Positions 1-8,565 of a DNA stretch of 64,000 nucleotides are shown in pieces. Source of the DNA: an uncultured Parabacteroides sp. (GTDB lineage: Bacteria; Bacteroidota; Bacteroidia; Bacteroidales; Tannerellaceae); NCBI GenBank assembly GCA_949287365.1, contig CASEGC010000062.1, positions 1-64,000 of the forward strand, read 5' to 3'. The notes beneath the pieces were generated by a model. It had not been told where the DNA came from. It made no database searches and saw nothing but the letters and a program-made list of their open reading frames with translations. How positions within the stretch are numbered: position 1 is the stretch's first letter; every line of letters begins with the position of its first letter. The translations under genes were made by a program, and so were the position numbers.

Positions 1-56
1 GCCCAACCGATACTGTTGGTTCCCAAATCTAACCCTAAGATGTGTTTTTGTCCCAT
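1..56 (-). CDS. cas9: Cas9, N-terminal fragment cut by window edge
   Basis: Reading the minus strand from the ATG at 56 gives MGQKHILGLDLGTNSIGWA before the window ends. This is the RuvC-I motif that opens Cas9 proteins (LGLDLGTNSIGWA with the catalytic Asp), so the gene is the RNA-guided nuclease of a type II CRISPR system whose body lies to the left. A tracrRNA-like locus runs divergently at 138-218, which supports a functional type II locus. In Bacteroidetes such loci are usually subtype II-C, but subtype, cas1/cas2 and the repeat array cannot be seen here. No Shine-Dalgarno is evident, as is normal in this phylum. Confidence 0.9.
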   Translation of the reverse strand, partial: MGQKHILGLDLGTNSIGW

Positions 57-74
57 GGCCTATTATATTTTTTT

Positions 75-82
75 CAAAGCTA
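75..82 (-). promoter_or_regulatory. Putative -7 element for cas9
   Basis: The minus strand carries TAGCTTTG here, an exact match to the Bacteroidetes -7 consensus TAnnTTTG. It would give a transcript starting about 12 nt before the cas9 ATG. No well-placed -33 TTG was found, so the call rests on one element. Confidence 0.4.
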
Positions 83-101
83 CAATTTTTATGTGATAAT
101 A

Positions 102-132
102 TTTGTTATTTCAAAATTTTTCCGCATATTTG
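102..132 (+). promoter_or_regulatory. Putative tracrRNA promoter
   Basis: TTTG at 102-105 and CATATTTG at 125-132 (one mismatch to TAnnTTTG) are separated by 19 bp, the usual Bacteroidetes spacing. Transcription would start near 138-140, exactly where the anti-repeat begins. Confidence 0.5.
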
Positions 133-137
133 TCAGA

Positions 138-218
138 CTAATTTGAAGCAAATCACAATAAGGATGATTCCGTTGTGAAAACATTAGGTTTCCCTCGTCC
201 TTTAACGGGGGATTTTTT
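138..218 (+). ncRNA. tracrRNA of the type II CRISPR-Cas system
   Basis: The segment 138-159 (core TTTGAAGCAAATCACAAT) matches the anti-repeat expected for Bacteroidetes type II repeats that begin GTTGTGATTTGC. It is followed by AAGGATGATTCCGTTGTG, which resembles the tracrRNA tail known from this phylum, and then by an intrinsic terminator. The terminator has an 8-bp stem (191-198 with 205-212, one G-U pair), a 6-nt loop and six T at 213-218. The locus lies between divergent cas9 and cysQ. The 5' end is inferred from the promoter spacing. The RNA would pair with crRNA and be bound by Cas9. Confirmation needs the repeat sequence outside the window. Confidence 0.85.
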
Positions 219-253
219 GTTTCCGACTTTATTAACGAATAAAAATAAGAACG

Positions 254-1060
254 ATGAACTATTCTAACTATTTGTATATCGCCATACGTGCGGCCGTGGA
301 CGCTGGAAAGGTGATTATGGATATCTATAACGACCCAAACTCGGATTTCGGTATCGAGCGGAAGGCGGACAATTCTCCGCTGACTAAAGCGGATAAGGCT
401 GCGCATGCCTTGATATCGACGGCCTTATCGGTAACTCCCTATCCGATATTGAGCGAGGAGGGAAAAGAGATTCCTTTCGAGGAGCGTTCCGCTTGGAATA
501 CTTTGTGGATCGTGGATCCTTTGGATGGCACGAAAGAATTTATCAAACGAAACGGGGAGTTTACCGTGAACATCGCTTTGGCGGAAAAGGGAGTTCCCGT
601 GTTAGGCGTGATTTATGTTCCCGTGCGGCGGGAGCTTTATTTCGCGGCTTCGTCGGTAGGTGCCTATAAATTAGCGGGTATTGACGGAACGAACCAACCC
701 TCGATGGAGGAAATGTGGCGGAAGGCGACACGTTTGCCCATGTCTCTGGCGCATCAGGGCGTGGTGGTGGTAGCCTCGCGTTCGCACCAAACAGAGGAGA
801 CGCTCGCCTTTATCGACGACCTTCGCAAACAAGGCAAACCGGTTACCTTGATAAGTAGCGGAAGTAGCTTGAAGATTTGCCTCGTGGCGGAAGGTTCGGC
901 CGATATTTATCCCCGATTCGCCCCGACAATGGAGTGGGACACCGCCGCGGGCCATGCCATCGCTCGGGCCGTAGGTTGCGATGTCTATCATCTTGACCAA
1001 AAGACACCTCTACGTTACAATAAAGCGGACCTCCACAACCCGTGGTTCATCGTGAAGTAG
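254..1060 (+). CDS. cysQ: 3'(2'),5'-bisphosphate nucleotidase CysQ
   Basis: This 268-residue inositol-monophosphatase-fold enzyme hydrolyses the 3'-phosphate of PAP (and PAPS) made during sulfate assimilation. Visible signatures are SEEG at residues 67-70, WIVDPLDGTKEF at 85-96, which carries the metal-binding DPLDGT core, and EWDTAAGHA near 227-235, the usual C-terminal motif. Length is typical. It starts 35 bp after the tracrRNA terminator and I found no clear TAnnTTTG box of its own, so some expression by read-through is possible (inference). It converges on the beta-barrel gene with only 4 bp between stop codons. Confidence 0.93.
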   Translation: MNYSNYLYIAIRAAVDAGKVIMDIYNDPNSDFGIERKADNSPLTKADKAAHALISTALSVTPYPILSEEGKEIPFEERSAWNTLWIVDPLDGTKEFIKRNGEFTVNIALAEKGVPVLGVIYVPVRRELYFAASSVGAYKLAGIDGTNQPSMEEMWRKATRLPMSLAHQGVVVVASRSHQTEETLAFIDDLRKQGKPVTLISSGSSLKICLVAEGSADIYPRFAPTMEWDTAAGHAIARAVGCDVYHLDQKTPLRYNKADLHNPWFIVK

Positions 1061-1064
1061 AGCG

Positions 1065-1739
1065 TTATTTCCGAAAAACGGGAATCAAGTAGGTCAGCTT
1101 GGCGGAGATTACCTGGCTGGAGGATTTGGGAAACGGATCGGCCTTACGGCTGTTGAAAATATCACCCAAGGCGTAATAATAACGCCCCTCCAGAAGGAAA
1201 GAACCGATTCCCGTGCGAATCTCAATACCGGGGCCGCCGCACAATCCCCAATCGAACCGCTTCTGTATGGCCAGCTCATGTTGCTCGTCGGGCCGTGTGG
1301 GATTGGGGTTGGTCCCGTTGAGATTGGATTTCGTGCTCTCGCTAAGGGCATAACCTATTTTTGGTCCTAAATTGACGAACACACGTACCCGTTCGCTACC
1401 GAAATGAACGTGCGTCATGAATGGGAGTTCCACGTAATTTATCGTGCGGCTATATTCGTATTGGGGGCTTTCCTCGAATTTCTCCTGCCAGCCATGCTGG
1501 GTAAAGTTAACCTCGGCTTGCAAGCCGAGGTTCGGCTCCGTGTTCCATCGTATGGTCACACCTCCATTGAAGCCGGCTTTCAACTTAGTGGGGACACGAG
1601 GAGAGAAACTGACGCTGGAGAAATTCATCCCGAACGAAGGCCCTATCGCCAATTCCTGCCGGAAAGCGCTTTTTTGGGCGAACGTCATTCCCACGCTCGC
1701 GGCTCCAAGGAGTGTTATCGCTATTATCTTTCTCATCAT
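1065..1739 (-). CDS. Outer-membrane beta-barrel (PorT-like) protein
   Basis: A 224-residue protein with a cleavable signal peptide (residues 1-21, ending GMTFAQ). The rest shows alternating hydrophobic/polar strands typical of the small outer-membrane beta-barrel families of Bacteroidetes. Gly-rich turns and a C-terminal strand (ISAKLTYLIPVF) support insertion in the outer membrane. It lies 13 bp downstream of the LysM protein gene and is probably co-transcribed with it, suggesting a shared envelope role. The specific function is unknown; porin-like or structural roles are both possible. Confidence 0.75.
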   Translation of the reverse strand: MMRKIIAITLLGAASVGMTFAQKSAFRQELAIGPSFGMNFSSVSFSPRVPTKLKAGFNGGVTIRWNTEPNLGLQAEVNFTQHGWQEKFEESPQYEYSRTINYVELPFMTHVHFGSERVRVFVNLGPKIGYALSESTKSNLNGTNPNPTRPDEQHELAIQKRFDWGLCGGPGIEIRTGIGSFLLEGRYYYALGDIFNSRKADPFPKSSSQVISAKLTYLIPVFRK

Positions 1740-1752
1740 CGCCTCTTTTATG

Positions 1753-3561
1753 TCATCTGATCTCGTCGCGGACCACCGTGAAATCGTTCTTGTAATGCAC
1801 GATGAACAGGTTCGTGTTGATGAAGCCTCCCCAGTTGTTCACCCGATGGAAATCGAACCCGGTCTGGATGCTCTTGTAACGTATCTTGTCGAGATTGTCC
1901 TCAAAGTTGGAGCCATACGTCCGAATCGCCCCAAGGAAAAACATACCCGTGTCGAATCCAAGAATCCCGTATTTAGGGAAAGTGTTGATCAAGCTTTTAC
2001 TAAACCAGTCTTTATACTCGCGGTAGAAGGCGTGTACCTCAGGCGAGAGATTGTCGGCATAGAAATTACTATAGATATAAGTGTCGAGCGCATAAAAGTC
2101 CTCAAGGCTACTCCTCGTATAGGTTTGCCATTCCGGATAGCCAAAAAGCGTCACCAAATACGGCTCCTTTTCTTCCTCTTTCAACTCGGACAACATCCGG
2201 AGCGGAGCCTTGATCTTGTTCACCGCGTCGAGCGAGGCGGATGTCGGCAGGATGACGTTGCGTTTGTCATGCGTCATGAGAGCCTCCACCTCCTCGGCGA
2301 ATGTCTCCCCGTTATAGCTCAATTCCTTGAAAGGGATGCCCCGCTGGCTCATCTCCGTCTTGAAGGCCTTCACGAAATCCGTCTTCACCTCGGCGTCCTT
2401 GATGTCTACAAGGATGATGTTCTGGTCGCGAAACAGGTCGCATCCCGCTTGGGCGGCCTTCGAATAGAGGTAGGAATGGGGCGTGTTCACTTGGTAGACA
2501 TTCGCGTTGGACAAGACATCGTCGTTTCTCGACGTGAAAGGTATCACGTATTTGATGTCTTTTTCTTGGGCGAACTTGGCGATTAGGCCTATCTGGTCGT
2601 TCTGCACGGCGCCGATAATCAAGTTCGCGTCCGCCAAGGCCTCCTCCTCAAGGATTTGCCGGACCTGCCTTGTTCCCTCGCCGGTGTCGTAAACGGACAA
2701 TTCGATGGATGTCCCCATCTCTTTCAGGCTGTCCACGGCGAGCAGAAACCCCTCGTAGTACTCCACGAAGCGAGCGGTGGCCGAGGCGCGGGTCGTGTCG
2801 CCGGCCATGAACGGCAAAAGCAAGGCCACCCGGATACGCTCCACGCGCTCGATGTCCCTCGGGGCGGAGAGAAGAGCGTTCACCTCCCGCTCATCCGGAT
2901 TCTTGTTCTCTTGGATAATGGTCTCCTCCGTCGTAGCGACCGGTATCTTGATTACCATACCGGCCTTGACGCCATTCCTCAACTCAGGATTCCACTTGAG
3001 AAGCTCCGAGCTGGTGATGTCGAACTTCCTGCATATCCGGTACATCGTCTCCCTTTTTTGCACCGTATATTCTATCTCCTCCTGCTGTCCGGGACGTTCG
3101 CCGGCCTCCTTCCCCTCGTCCTCCGCGGGTGTCATCGGTATGCGGATAGTCTTTCCCGCCGTGAAGGTGGAGGTGGACAGGCCGGGATTCGCCTCCACTA
3201 TTCTCATAGCGGGAATAGCGTACCGGACGGAAAGCGAGTAGAGCGTCTCTTTCGGCCGTATCGTATGATAAATATATCCGTCCGAGGCCGTTCCGCCGGC
3301 GTTCTTTTGGGGAATCCTCAGGGTCGCGCCGGCCTTGATGCCATTCTCGCTTCCCGGATTCAACCGGTAGATATCATCCACGCTCACGCCGTACATGGTA
3401 GCTATGGCGTAGACGGTTTGCCCGCGTTCGATGGTATGGAAGAATGTATCGTCTTTCCGCTCGCTGGCGGTGAAGACTCGCTTGTCGTCCCCTCGCGAGT
3501 AGGCATCCACGCTCGATAGGCTCAACGTGAACGCCAACGCATATATACAAAACTTGTTCAT
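1753..3561 (-). CDS. LysM-repeat protein with periplasmic-binding-like domain
   Basis: A secreted 602-residue protein with an N-terminal signal peptide (1-22) and three LysM modules at about residues 41-84, 98-142 and 164-207, each with a YxI/YSL core and an xxNP...IxxGxxIxIP end. These should bind peptidoglycan. From about 244 (RVALLLPF) to the end it resembles a type 1 periplasmic-binding (ABC amino-acid receptor-like) domain, an architecture common in Bacteroidetes. No permease genes are adjacent, so a sensing or scaffolding role is more likely than transport (inference). It is first in a two-gene operon with the beta-barrel gene and diverges from the C1 peptidase across repeat element A. 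Confidence 0.85.
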   Translation of the reverse strand: MNKFCIYALAFTLSLSSVDAYSRGDDKRVFTASERKDDTFFHTIERGQTVYAIATMYGVSVDDIYRLNPGSENGIKAGATLRIPQKNAGGTASDGYIYHTIRPKETLYSLSVRYAIPAMRIVEANPGLSTSTFTAGKTIRIPMTPAEDEGKEAGERPGQQEEIEYTVQKRETMYRICRKFDITSSELLKWNPELRNGVKAGMVIKIPVATTEETIIQENKNPDEREVNALLSAPRDIERVERIRVALLLPFMAGDTTRASATARFVEYYEGFLLAVDSLKEMGTSIELSVYDTGEGTRQVRQILEEEALADANLIIGAVQNDQIGLIAKFAQEKDIKYVIPFTSRNDDVLSNANVYQVNTPHSYLYSKAAQAGCDLFRDQNIILVDIKDAEVKTDFVKAFKTEMSQRGIPFKELSYNGETFAEEVEALMTHDKRNVILPTSASLDAVNKIKAPLRMLSELKEEEKEPYLVTLFGYPEWQTYTRSSLEDFYALDTYIYSNFYADNLSPEVHAFYREYKDWFSKSLINTFPKYGILGFDTGMFFLGAIRTYGSNFEDNLDKIRYKSIQTGFDFHRVNNWGGFINTNLFIVHYKNDFTVVRDEIR

Positions 3562-3654
3562 CTTTCAGTCGGAATAATTTGGGGCAAATGTACGTAAAAA
3601 CCTTCGATTTATATTCATCTTTCCGGTAGTCCGCCCAAAAAGTTCACGAGGTAG

Positions 3655-3850
3655 GGAGAAAAACTTCAGAAACGGCGGGAAAAAACAGGAAAGTCGCAAG
3701 GAAAAAGTCTATCTTTAGGCTGAAGATATCTATCTTTAGGTTAAAGATATGTATCTTTAGGCTGCAGATATGTATCTTTAGGCTAAAGATAGACTTTTCG
3801 CTTAGGGGAAACGACTTTTTCCTTGGGTGTAATGACTTTTTCCATGGGAG
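3655..3850. repeat. Repeat element A: 21-bp palindromic tandem array
   Basis: Four 21-bp units start at 3710, 3731, 3752 and 3773, variants of TATCTTTAGGCTAAAGATA, an 8-bp inverted repeat around GGC. The 21-bp rhythm continues outside the core: GACTTTT at 3792, 3813 and 3834 on the right, and GGAAAA-type motifs near 3656, 3678 and 3700 on the left. The element therefore has overall dyad symmetry. It occupies the divergent gap between the LysM protein and C1 peptidase genes; the rest of that gap holds only the peptidase promoter. Related copies are at 10.8, 18.9 and 54.3 kb. Confidence 0.9.
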
Positions 3851-3927
3851 TGGCGAAGAAAATCTCCGGCTCGCGCTTGTCTCGCCCGTGGATATGCCCA
3901 ATAACGTGTACCCTTTCCTCGATAGGC

Positions 3928-3959
3928 TTGCGTAAATTGAAATAAAACCACTACATTTG
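3928..3959 (+). promoter_or_regulatory. Promoter of the C1 peptidase gene
   Basis: TTG at 3928-3930 and TACATTTG at 3952-3959 are separated by 21 bp and match the Bacteroidetes -33/-7 elements. The predicted start is about 35 nt before the chosen ATG at 4004. Confidence 0.6.
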
Positions 3960-4003
3960 TGGGAATCAAAGACAATATGTTAAATAAAAACGATAGTATT
4001 ACA

Positions 4004-5197
4004 ATGAAAAAGAGTTTAATCGCGGCGAGTTTATTGTTCGCGTGCGCGTTCTCGGCGACGGTGAACGCCCAAGAGAAAAGAGACGGCTACGTGTTCACGC
4101 CGGTCAAGGAGTTGAAAATCTCATCGGTGAAGAACCAGAACCGTACGGGGACATGCTGGTGTTTCTCCACTCTGGGGTTCCTGGAGTCTGAGTTGCTCCG
4201 CATGGGCAAGGGCGAATACGACCTGTCCGAGATGTTCATCGTGAACCATTCCTATAAGGACAAGGCGGACAAGTTCGTCCGTTTGCACGGTTATCTGAAT
4301 TTCGCCCAAGGCGGCTCCTTCTATGACGTGCTGTACGCTTGGAAACATTACGGTATCGTGCCGGAGGAGGTGATGAAGGGCTTGGAGTATGGCGAGGAGA
4401 TGCACACGCATGGCGAGATGGAGGCGGCCGCCCTCGCTTACGTGAAGGCGATTATAAAGAACCCGAACCGGAAGTTGACCACCGCTTGGAAAAAGGGTTT
4501 CGACGGGATTATCGACGCTTACCTGGGTGATCTTCCCGAGAAATTCACCTACAAGGGGAAAGAGTACACGCCGAAGAGTTTCGCCAACGAGCTGGGCTTG
4601 AATCCGGACGATTACGTTTCCCTGACCTCTTTCACGCATCAACCGTTTTATACCGCTTTCCCGATCGAGGTACAGGACAACTGGCGTTGGTCAGACTCCT
4701 ATAACCTACCGTTGGACGAGTTCATGCAGGTGTTCGACAACGCCATCAATACGGGATATACGATAGCTTGGGGTTCCGACGTGAGCGAGACGGGCTTTTC
4801 ACGTAACGGCATCGCGGTCGTCCCCGACGTGGAGTCGATGGAACGGAGCGGCTCGGACCAAGACCATTGGCTGGGCTTGAGCCAAAAAGAGAAGAACGAG
4901 GAAATCAAGAAGATGATCGAGAGCCCCTGCGAAGAGTTGGAAATCACGCAAGAGATGCGTCAGGAGGGTTATGACAACTATCAGACCACCGACGACCATG
5001 GCATGCAAATCTACGGCATCGCGAAAGACCAGACCGGGAAGAAGTTCTATATGGTGAAGAACTCTTGGGGAACGGACAACAAATATAAAGGGACTTGGTA
5101 CGCTTCTGAGAATTTCGTGGCTTACAAGACGATGAACATCGTGGTCCATAAAGATGCCATTCCCGCCGCTATCAAGGCGAAGCTGGGCATCAAATAA
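4004..5197 (+). CDS. Secreted C1 family cysteine peptidase (bleomycin hydrolase/PepC-like)
   Basis: A 397-residue papain-fold peptidase. The start at 4004 gives a clean signal peptide (MKKSLIAASLL...VNAQ, cut near residue 22); an upstream in-frame extension to 3959 overlaps the promoter and was not used. The catalytic set is visible: oxyanion Gln45 and Cys51 in QNRTGTCWCFS, His332 in DDHGMQ, and Asn353 in VKNSWG. The spacing resembles C1B (bleomycin hydrolase, aminopeptidase C) rather than pro-papain enzymes, and no propeptide is seen. It probably acts in the periplasm or outside the cell on peptides. A strong terminator follows at 5236-5281. Confidence 0.9.
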   Translation: MKKSLIAASLLFACAFSATVNAQEKRDGYVFTPVKELKISSVKNQNRTGTCWCFSTLGFLESELLRMGKGEYDLSEMFIVNHSYKDKADKFVRLHGYLNFAQGGSFYDVLYAWKHYGIVPEEVMKGLEYGEEMHTHGEMEAAALAYVKAIIKNPNRKLTTAWKKGFDGIIDAYLGDLPEKFTYKGKEYTPKSFANELGLNPDDYVSLTSFTHQPFYTAFPIEVQDNWRWSDSYNLPLDEFMQVFDNAINTGYTIAWGSDVSETGFSRNGIAVVPDVESMERSGSDQDHWLGLSQKEKNEEIKKMIESPCEELEITQEMRQEGYDNYQTTDDHGMQIYGIAKDQTGKKFYMVKNSWGTDNKYKGTWYASENFVAYKTMNIVVHKDAIPAAIKAKLGIK

Positions 5198-5235
5198 CGA
5201 TAGGGAAAATAAATCAATCAGTGGTTGATTGACGG

Positions 5236-5281
5236 GAGTCCGCGAGCGGGTGAGGGAAAGGCCGCTCGCGGACTCTTTTTT
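5236..5281 (+). terminator. Intrinsic terminator after the C1 peptidase
   Basis: A perfect 14-bp stem (GAGTCCGCGAGCGG at 5236-5249 with its complement at 5262-5275) and a 12-nt loop are followed by six T. Confidence 0.9.
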
Positions 5282-5341
5282 CATGCCGGAATTGTTCGTA
5301 TATTCGCGCCTTTGTTTTTTAAAGGTTATTAAACGCAAAAG

Positions 5342-5857
5342 ATGAATAGGTTTTCGATACAAGCATGGTCACTCCTGACGGCTTGCGTGTTAGGGTTCGC
5401 CTCTTGCGGAGATGGCGATGAGTTTCAGTTCACGGAAGAACAAATCGCCTATATCGAGGAGAACAGGGATTATATCCGCGAGAGGAAAGTGATGAAAGAT
5501 GAGAATGGCGAGTTGATGTACCAACAAGTGGTCATCGCGGGCGATACCGCGTTATACCGTATCGTGAAGAAAGAGAACGATTGGGTGACGCACCCTACGG
5601 AGACTTCCAGGGTCTATCTGCTCGACCTTGAGGGCAAGTTTATCGATGGACAGGTATTCCAAAAGAAACTGGCTAATTCCGATTTCTATATGAACGGTAT
5701 CATTCCCGGACTGAGCGGAGTCCTGCTCAACGTGCGTTTGGATGAGACGGTCGAGGCGATTATTCCGGCCTCGTTAGGTTATGGGTACGGAGATTACATG
5801 GGTATTCCGGGAGGGTCTACCCTGATTTTCACGTTCACCTTGGATAAGGTAGAATAA
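5342..5857 (+). CDS. FKBP-type peptidyl-prolyl isomerase lipoprotein
   Basis: A 171-residue lipoprotein: signal peptide followed by a lipobox ending GFASC with Cys22. The C-terminal part has the FKBP pattern: a cis-trans isomerase core with IIPGLSGVLLNVRL, then IPASLGYGYGDYMGIPGG and a final beta strand (LIFTFTLDKVE). It should assist folding of envelope proteins at a membrane surface. Several aromatic active-site residues of canonical FKBP are hard to place, so activity is likely but not certain. It converges on the nucleotidyltransferase gene with a 16-bp gap and no obvious terminator. Confidence 0.82.
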   Translation: MNRFSIQAWSLLTACVLGFASCGDGDEFQFTEEQIAYIEENRDYIRERKVMKDENGELMYQQVVIAGDTALYRIVKKENDWVTHPTETSRVYLLDLEGKFIDGQVFQKKLANSDFYMNGIIPGLSGVLLNVRLDETVEAIIPASLGYGYGDYMGIPGGSTLIFTFTLDKVE

Positions 5858-5873
5858 TTCTTCCTTTTATTTA

Positions 5874-6464
5874 TTAGGGAAACCACTCGACGACACCGGC
5901 TACCGGGTGGTTCTCTCTCCAACGTTCCAACTCGGCGTAAGTATGCACATGGCCTTCGAGAACCGCTCGATAGTATTCGATGCCCATGATTTTCTCAATG
6001 TCCGGAGTCTCATACTTCAAACGGAGGATGGCTCGCCGGGTTTCTTCGGTCAACGTGGCGGAAATCCGTTCGGCCATCCGCTCGAAATAACCGTCGTAGC
6101 GGGAGCCTTTCACGATATGAATCATATCGATTTGCCAAGGCTCTTGCCCTTCCTCTTGTATCCACGCGTGCCACTCCACGCACCGTTCTTCCATATCGAG
6201 AGAGTTGCCGTACTCAATGCGCTTCACCGAGGGATTCTCCGCTAAACGAGCCATAACCCGGAAATCGTCGGAAAGATTGATTTGGGAAGTGTAAAGATGA
6301 AAATCGATGTCTCGATGCTTCATGAGCAATCCCATGCGAAGCGAACCTACCAAATTCACCTCCGCTCCGATAGAGCGCCAAAGATTTACGATATCGGTAT
6401 CTTGGATGATTTTCCACGCTTCCCGTTGATTTTTCCGGGCCAGTTCCTCTATTGCCTGTTCCAT
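5874..6464 (-). CDS. Nucleotidyltransferase-fold protein
   Basis: A cytosolic protein of 196 residues from the ATG at 6464. The reading frame is open to 6509, but a -7-like TAATTTCG lies inside that extension, so the inner start is preferred. The motif GSLRMGLLMKHRDIDFHLY fits the GS-x-DxD signature of the minimal/Pol-beta nucleotidyltransferase fold, and a later QIDMIHI may supply the third acidic residue. Homologues in this phylum are often loosely labelled phosphoglycerate mutase; nothing here supports that. Substrate unknown. Divergent from fbp. Confidence 0.6.
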   Translation of the reverse strand: MEQAIEELARKNQREAWKIIQDTDIVNLWRSIGAEVNLVGSLRMGLLMKHRDIDFHLYTSQINLSDDFRVMARLAENPSVKRIEYGNSLDMEERCVEWHAWIQEEGQEPWQIDMIHIVKGSRYDGYFERMAERISATLTEETRRAILRLKYETPDIEKIMGIEYYRAVLEGHVHTYAELERWRENHPVAGVVEWFP

Positions 6465-6557
6465 GTTTTGATATATTGAGTCCGCGAAATTAAGAAACAA
6501 ACCTTTCATAGGTGAAGCATGTGGAGGTTTTTCTTACATTCGCGTATAAAATAAAGA

Positions 6558-8564
6558 ATGAGAATGACAAAGGATATGACGACCGAGTCCGTGCTGAATG
6601 ATTTGCGATATTTGCGATTGCTGGCGAGAAGCTTTCCGACTATCGCGGACGCAAGCACGGAGATTATCAACTTGGAGGCGATACTGAACCTTCCGAAAGG
6701 CACCGAGCACTTCTTGAGCGACCTGCACGGGGAAGACCAAGCGTTCGACCATGTGCTGAGGAACGCTTCCGGAGCCGTGAAACGAAAGGTAAACGAGATT
6801 TTCGGCAATACGCTTCGGGAATCCGAGAAGAAAGAGCTTTGTACCTTGATTTATTATCCGGAGGAAAAATTGGAACTGATAAAGAGTCAAGAGCCGGATT
6901 TGGAAGACTGGTATCAGGTGACCTTGAATCAATTGGTGCGTGTGTGCCGGAATGTCTCTTCCAAATATACTCGTTCCAAGGTAAGGAAAGCCTTACCGAG
7001 GGAATTCTCTTATATCATCCAAGAATTGTTGCATGAGTCGTCGGTGGAACCGAACAAATCGGCTTATGTCGACCGGATTATCCGTACGATTATCTCCACG
7101 GGACGGGCGGACGATTTTATCATCGCCATGTGCAACTTGATTCAGCGGTTGACAATTGACCTCCTGCATATCATCGGTGATATTTATGACCGTGGACCGG
7201 GTGCCCACTTGATTATGGACATCTTATGCGATTACCATAATTTCGACATCCAATGGGGCAATCACGATGTCTTGTGGATGGGAGCGGCCTCCGGAAACCT
7301 TGTAAGCATAGCCAACGTGATTCGAATGTGCCTTCGTTTCGGAAACATGGCGACATTAGAGGATGGCTATGGTATCAACCTCTTGCCGCTCGCGACCTTC
7401 GCCATGGAAATGTACGGAGACGACCCTTGCGCTTTGTTCGTCCCGAAGACAAAGTTCGCCGATAATGTAATGGACGAAAAGACAATTCGTTTAATCGCCC
7501 AAATGCATAAGGCGATAACGGTCATCCAGTTCAAGTTGGAGGGAGAGATTATACGCCGCCGGCCCGAGTTCGATATGGATGACCGGATGTTGTTACACCG
7601 CATCGACCAAAAGAAAGGAGTGGTCCGTATCGATGGGAAAGAATATCGGTTGAAAGACACGAATTGGCCGACATTGGACCCGAAAGACCCTTATCGCCTT
7701 TCCATCGAGGAGGAAGACCTGATTCATAAGATATCTCGTTCTTTCGAGAGTAGCGAGAAAATGCGAAAGCACATGCGTTGCTTCTTTCGTCATGGCAGCA
7801 TGTATCAGGTGTGTAACTCGAATTTGTTGTTCCATGCCTCCGTGCCAATGAATCCGGATGGCTCTTTCAAAACGGTTCGGATATTAGGGGAGGATTTTAA
7901 AGGACGAGACCTGCTGGACCGGGTGGACCAACTGGTCCGGACAGCCTATTTCAAGACCGGGGAACAGGAGGAAGTAGAGTTCGCCAATGACTATATTTGG
8001 TATCTTTGGTGTGGGAAAGACTCGCCATTGTTCGATAAGAGCAAGATGGCTACATTCGAACGGACTTTCATAGAGGAGGTCGAGACCCATAAAGAGGAGA
8101 AAGGAGCTTACTACACCTTACGTGAACAAGAAGAGATTTGTGACAAGATATTGGATGAGTTCGGGGTGACGGGCCCGCATAGGCATATCATCAACGGGCA
8201 TGTGCCGGTTCGTTCGAATCAAGGGGAAAATCCTATCAAGGCGAACGGGAAAATGTTGGTTATCGATGGTGGTTTTTCCCGCCCATATCATGTGGAGACA
8301 GGTATCGCGGGCTATACGTTGGTCTATCATTCCAGAGGATTCCAACTCGTCCAGCATGAGCCGTTCGAATCGCGAGCAAAAGCGATAGCGGAAGGGTTAG
8401 ACATCAAATCGACAACAATCGTGGTAGAGTTAAGCGCACATCGCCAGATGGTAAAAGATACGGATAAGGGAGTTGAGCTACGAAACCAAATTAAAGATTT
8501 GGAAAAACTGCTGTACGCTTATCGGAAAGGTTTAATCAAGGAAAAAGAAGGGTTTGAGATTTAA
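6558..8564 (+). CDS. fbp: Class III fructose-1,6-bisphosphatase
   Basis: A 668-residue enzyme that removes the 1-phosphate of fructose-1,6-bisphosphate in gluconeogenesis. It belongs to the long class III (YydE-type) family with a calcineurin-like phosphoesterase core. Metal-ligand motifs are visible in order: FLSDLHGE near residue 52, GDIYDRGPG near 211, and QWGNHDVLW near 231, with a C-terminal NGHVPVR motif. Length matches Bacteroides homologues. A TACATTCG -7-like box precedes it at 6535-6542. Only one base separates its stop from the ABC permease ATG, so the three genes form one operon despite unrelated functions. Confidence 0.95.
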   Translation: MRMTKDMTTESVLNDLRYLRLLARSFPTIADASTEIINLEAILNLPKGTEHFLSDLHGEDQAFDHVLRNASGAVKRKVNEIFGNTLRESEKKELCTLIYYPEEKLELIKSQEPDLEDWYQVTLNQLVRVCRNVSSKYTRSKVRKALPREFSYIIQELLHESSVEPNKSAYVDRIIRTIISTGRADDFIIAMCNLIQRLTIDLLHIIGDIYDRGPGAHLIMDILCDYHNFDIQWGNHDVLWMGAASGNLVSIANVIRMCLRFGNMATLEDGYGINLLPLATFAMEMYGDDPCALFVPKTKFADNVMDEKTIRLIAQMHKAITVIQFKLEGEIIRRRPEFDMDDRMLLHRIDQKKGVVRIDGKEYRLKDTNWPTLDPKDPYRLSIEEEDLIHKISRSFESSEKMRKHMRCFFRHGSMYQVCNSNLLFHASVPMNPDGSFKTVRILGEDFKGRDLLDRVDQLVRTAYFKTGEQEEVEFANDYIWYLWCGKDSPLFDKSKMATFERTFIEEVETHKEEKGAYYTLREQEEICDKILDEFGVTGPHRHIINGHVPVRSNQGENPIKANGKMLVIDGGFSRPYHVETGIAGYTLVYHSRGFQLVQHEPFESRAKAIAEGLDIKSTTIVVELSAHRQMVKDTDKGVELRNQIKDLEKLLYAYRKGLIKEKEGFEI

Positions 8565-8565
8565 A

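Noticed and set aside
1444..2586. Long plus-strand open frame opposite the LysM protein gene
   Set aside because: Antisense shadow of a gene with clear LysM and binding-protein motifs; no recognisable domain in the shadow.
3655..3850. Insertion-sequence end or MITE interpretation of element A
   Set aside because: No target-site duplication or transposase seen; kept only as an open possibility in the findings.
3644..3901. Frame encoding repeated SLKIHIC/SLKIDIF peptides (also at 10651-10998, 18782-18973 and 54178-54375)
   Set aside because: The peptides are translations of the 21-bp arrays; 21 is a multiple of 3, so any frame stays open. No start signal or conservation outside the repeat.
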